The position numbers and the translations under genes are program-made. From Linnemannia elongata (taxonomy: Eukaryota > Mortierellomycota > Mortierellomycetes > Mortierellales > Mortierellaceae): 64,000 bases of DNA. Location: assembly GCA_036320915.1 (NCBI GenBank), contig JAXBDG010000004.1, positions 1-64,000 on the forward strand. Reading direction: 5' to 3'. Numbering within the stretch: position 1 is the first letter of the stretch; each line of letters opens with the position of its first letter. Below are positions 61,294 to 64,000 of this stretch, piece after piece. A model generated the notes under the pieces. It saw only the letters and a program-made list of their open reading frames with translations. It did no database searches and was not told the origin of the DNA.

Positions 61294-61831
61294 TGTCGCT
61301 TTGTGTTGTGAGGGTGCGTGTAGGTATGTATGTGTAGGTGGGTAATGTTTGAGTGAATAGAAGAGAAGCGAAGAGAAGAGAGCGGCGCAAGAAACAAAGG
61401 AGGAAGAAAAGAAGAGGGAAGAAAGGAGACGCTTCCAGAGCGTAGTGAAAATGTGTCTCGAGAGAGCGAGGTTGGTACGGCCCTAGTGCCATGCCTTACA
61501 TAGTCTCTGTGCCCTCTGGTGTGTGTGTGTGCTCTGCGTGCGTGGACATCCACCTCATCACCTCAATTCTCAATTTCTCAAGTGGCAGTCACGATGATGA
61601 TGCCAAGGGAGGCAATTGTAATCGCAGATACTATCGGGTCACCTTCCCCAGATCGGAAAGTGGCGAATGCGGCAATTTCCGAAAAAAAAAGAAAGTTTTC
61701 TGTGCCTTTTTGTTTTCTTTTTTTTATTTTTTTATCCGCTACTTCTTTTCCTTTCTTTCTTCACTCCACTCCACCCCCCCCCCCCCCCCCCCTACTCCTC
61801 TCGACAACCATTGCATTGTCTCCTCACAACA
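61294..61831. promoter_or_regulatory. bidirectional promoter, PUP1 and TypA-like gene
   Basis: 538 bp between the two start codons. CT/GA-rich tracts lie on both sides, and a 19-C homopolymer at 61774-61792 lies in the leader of the GTPase gene, ~40 bp before its ATG. Open frames reaching in from 61491, 61519 and 61667 are leader sequence. Confidence 0.5.
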
Positions 61832-64000
61832 ATGTTCATGCTTCGACCCTCCCTCAGGACTGCCAGCTCCTCAAAGCTGGCCCTGCCCAGAACCCTGTCT
61901 TCCCTCACAACCCCTGCTCGCCCCCTCCTGAAGACCGCCGCTGCCATGGGTCCTGCTAGGTCACAGGCACAGCGTCTGGGAATGCTCATGGCCAAATCTC
62001 AGCCCTGGGCAAAGCCCGCCACCGGATCACAGTTTCTTCGTCGCTGCTACTCCGCCGAAGCTGCTCAGGAGGAGAACTCAATGCCTGCCTTGACTGTGGA
62101 AGATATGATGCCTGTTGAGAACATCCGCAACATTGCCATCATCGGTAAGATTCAATGTCCCGATTCATACCTTGATCTGAAAGAAACCAGTTTCCACCGC
62201 AAGAAGGCAGCATCTTCATCGTGCATTGATCCGCCAGTCCTAACTTGCTTTCTTGTTCTTCTATGCTTAGCTCACGTTGATCACGGAAAGACGTCGTTGG
62301 TGGACAAACTGTTGGCTCAGTCTGGAGAGGCTCTCGGATCGACCCGTGTCATGGATTCAAACACATTGGAGAAGGAGCGTGGAATCACCATTTTGTCCAA
62401 GGTTACCTCGGTCGCCTACACCACTTCTGATTCTAAGGTTATGAAGATCAACATTGTCGGTAAGAGGCAACTTTCACCTTCACGAATACCGATATCGACT
62501 TTGAGGAGTGTCTTGTATAGCGGGTACCTAACTGACTTGTTTTGGTTCGTTTTTTTTCTCGTAGATACTCCTGGACACGCTGATTTCGGGGGCGAGGTTG
62601 AGCGTATCTTGTCCATGGTCGACGGAGTTGCCTTGATTGTCGGTAAGTCTCCTGTTCCAGGACGCTACGCTTTTATTTGTGCCCACGACAATTATGGATC
62701 GTCATCCATTCTTATTCAATGTCGCTCTTTCTCTCTTCAATTGAATCTACTGTAGATGCCAGTGAGGGACCGATGACCCAGACCAAGTTTGTCTTGAACA
62801 AGGCCCTTTCGCTCGGTCTTCGTCCCTTGGTCGTTCTCAACAAGGTTGATCGCCCTACTTCCCGCGTGGACGAGGTTGACGGACTTTTGCTGGATTTGTT
62901 CGGATCTTTGGGCGCAACGGACGAGCAAATGGACTACCCTATTATTTACGCCTCTGCCAAGGAGGGATGGGCTACTCGCGGCATGGATGAGCCTCGGGAA
63001 AACATGAAGCCTCTCTTTGATCTAATCGTCGACCATGTTCCCTACCCCAAGGTCGATCGCTCGGATGTCTTCAAGATGCTGGTCACCCAGATCGACAGCA
63101 ACCCTTACCTCGGCAAGTGTTTCTTGGGCAAGATCGCTGGAGGCACCTTGAAGATCGGCGACAAAATGCAGGCCTTGAGCCCTGAAGGCAAACAGACAGA
63201 GTCCGGACGTGTCACCAAGATCTTTGTCCGTCGCGGCTTGGAGATGATTCCCGTGACTGAGGCCGGAGCGGGAGATATTGTTACTGTCACTGGTGTCGCC
63301 AATGCAACTGTCAACTCGACCCTCTGTGACCTGACCGTCACCGAGCCCCTTCCCGTAAGTGGATGTGGATGTTCTGCATTCGCTGTGACCTCACCAAGAA
63401 GCAATAGTCGCGGATGGCTGCTAACCTTCTCTCCCTTTCTCTTTTCCATTGTCGCTAGTCCAACCCTATTGATCCCCCAACCATCGCCATGAAGTTTGCT
63501 GTCAACGACTCGCCCTACGCAGGAGAAGAGGGAAAGAACTTGACCTCCAACATGATCCGTGAGCGTTTGATGAAGGAGGCTGAGACCAACGTTGCCCTGC
63601 AGGTCATCGAGTCTGAAAACAAGGAGGCCTTTGAAGTCCGTGGACGTGGAGAATTGCAGCTCGGAGTGTTGATCGAGACCATGCGTCGTGAGGGATTCGA
63701 ACTCAGTGTGTCGCCACCCCGCGTGGTCTTCAAGGAGGAAAAAGGACAGCGTCTGGAGCCCATTGAGGAAGTCACTATCGACGTCGGAAACCAGTACACG
63801 GGAACGATCATTGAAAAGTTGAGCAAGCGCAAAGCCGAGATGAAGTCGTTCGATGAGAACGGTGACAAGACTAGGATCGTCTTTGAGTGCCCTACTCGCG
63901 GATTGTTGGGTTACTCTGCAGAGTTCAAGAACGACACCAGTGGTGACGGTACCCTGAACCATACCTTCTTGGAATATGCTCCCTTCAAGGGCGGTCTTGA
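61832..64000 (+). CDS. mitochondrial TypA/BipA-type GTPase, partial at window end
   Basis: Exons 61832-62144, 62271-62459, 62565-62642, 62756-63354 and 63459 to beyond 64000, joined cleanly at GTAAGN...TAG introns. Residues 1-80 are Arg/Ser/Ala-rich without acidic residues ([28 protein letters not shown]), a mitochondrial presequence. GTPase motifs: G1 [10 protein letters not shown]2 ERGIT, G3 DTPGHADF, G4 NKVDRP, G5 ASAKEG. Domain II ([12 protein letters not shown]) and the EF-G-like III/V part ([19 protein letters not shown]) follow; TRGLLGY is the TypA C-terminal mark. TypA/BipA binds the ribosome like EF-G and helps its assembly or stress response. Introns split the coding region at G1, G3 and switch positions. 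The 3' end is outside the window. Confidence 0.94.

Noticed and set aside
63105..63962. 285-codon minus-strand frame at the window end
   Set aside because: It spans two exons and an intron of the TypA-like GTPase on the plus strand and mirrors its codons.

Overview
The window is a chromosome end from a filamentous fungus, most likely an early-diverging one of the Mortierellaceae (Mortierella/Linnemannia type). Pointers are short GT-AG introns, a NACHT-pentapeptide-WD40 gene, a long F-box/LRR-like protein, C-rich codon use in the hexose transporter, and a run of ordinary fungal housekeeping genes. The genus is inferred from gene style; no search was run.

Positions 1-470 are a telomere of about 47 units of CCCTAAAAAA (G strand TTTTTTAGGG), a 10-nt unit instead of the TTAGGG usual in filamentous fungi. 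Positions 0.5-16.5 kb are a subtelomere built from repeated units of one undescribed-looking system. It pairs a DDE (PIF/Harbinger-IS5-like) transposase with a 563-565-residue protein that looks like a replication initiator (Rep_trans/gene-II-like motif order). The two genes always lie tail to tail, 48-77 bp apart. One pair is intact (8.4-11.35 kb). One lies inside a 4.0-kb element with ~345-bp inverted-repeat ends (11.74-15.75 kb) and has a broken transposase. One is reduced to a transposase plus a Rep tail (0.96-2.6 kb). One is cut short (15.77-16.51 kb), and an eroded end sits at 21.2-21.5 kb. A GC-rich stem-loop with a shared loop core marks the ends, and a palindrome TTTTTAAAAA marks almost every gene boundary, whatever the gene orientation. 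Two zinc-ribbon/zinc-cluster genes and a fourth transposase fill the AT-rich part (3.9-7.9 kb).

From 16.5 to 40 kb lies a graveyard: a decayed NACHT-WD40 gene, remnants of an unrecognised gene, a 5.2-kb Mutator-like transposon with long terminal inverted repeats and a broken multi-exon transposase carrying a protease-like C-terminal part, a fragment with a PD-(D/E)XK-like motif, a 119-bp-arm foldback hairpin, two fragments of 28S rRNA, LTR-like ends, two families of tandem repeats leading into the promoter of an intact hexose transporter, and a 5'-truncated LINE.

From 40 kb on the window is ordinary chromosome: an F-box/LRR-like protein, a divergent pair of an HD-domain (cyanamide hydratase-like) protein and an isochorismatase-fold protein lacking its usual cysteine, a membrane START-domain protein, PIG-S of the GPI transamidase, an AKR7-type aldo-keto reductase, NPR3 of GATOR1, proteasome subunit beta-2, and the first two thirds of a mitochondrial TypA/BipA GTPase that runs off the end. 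Exon models for the last group were built by hand from splice signals and reading frame.
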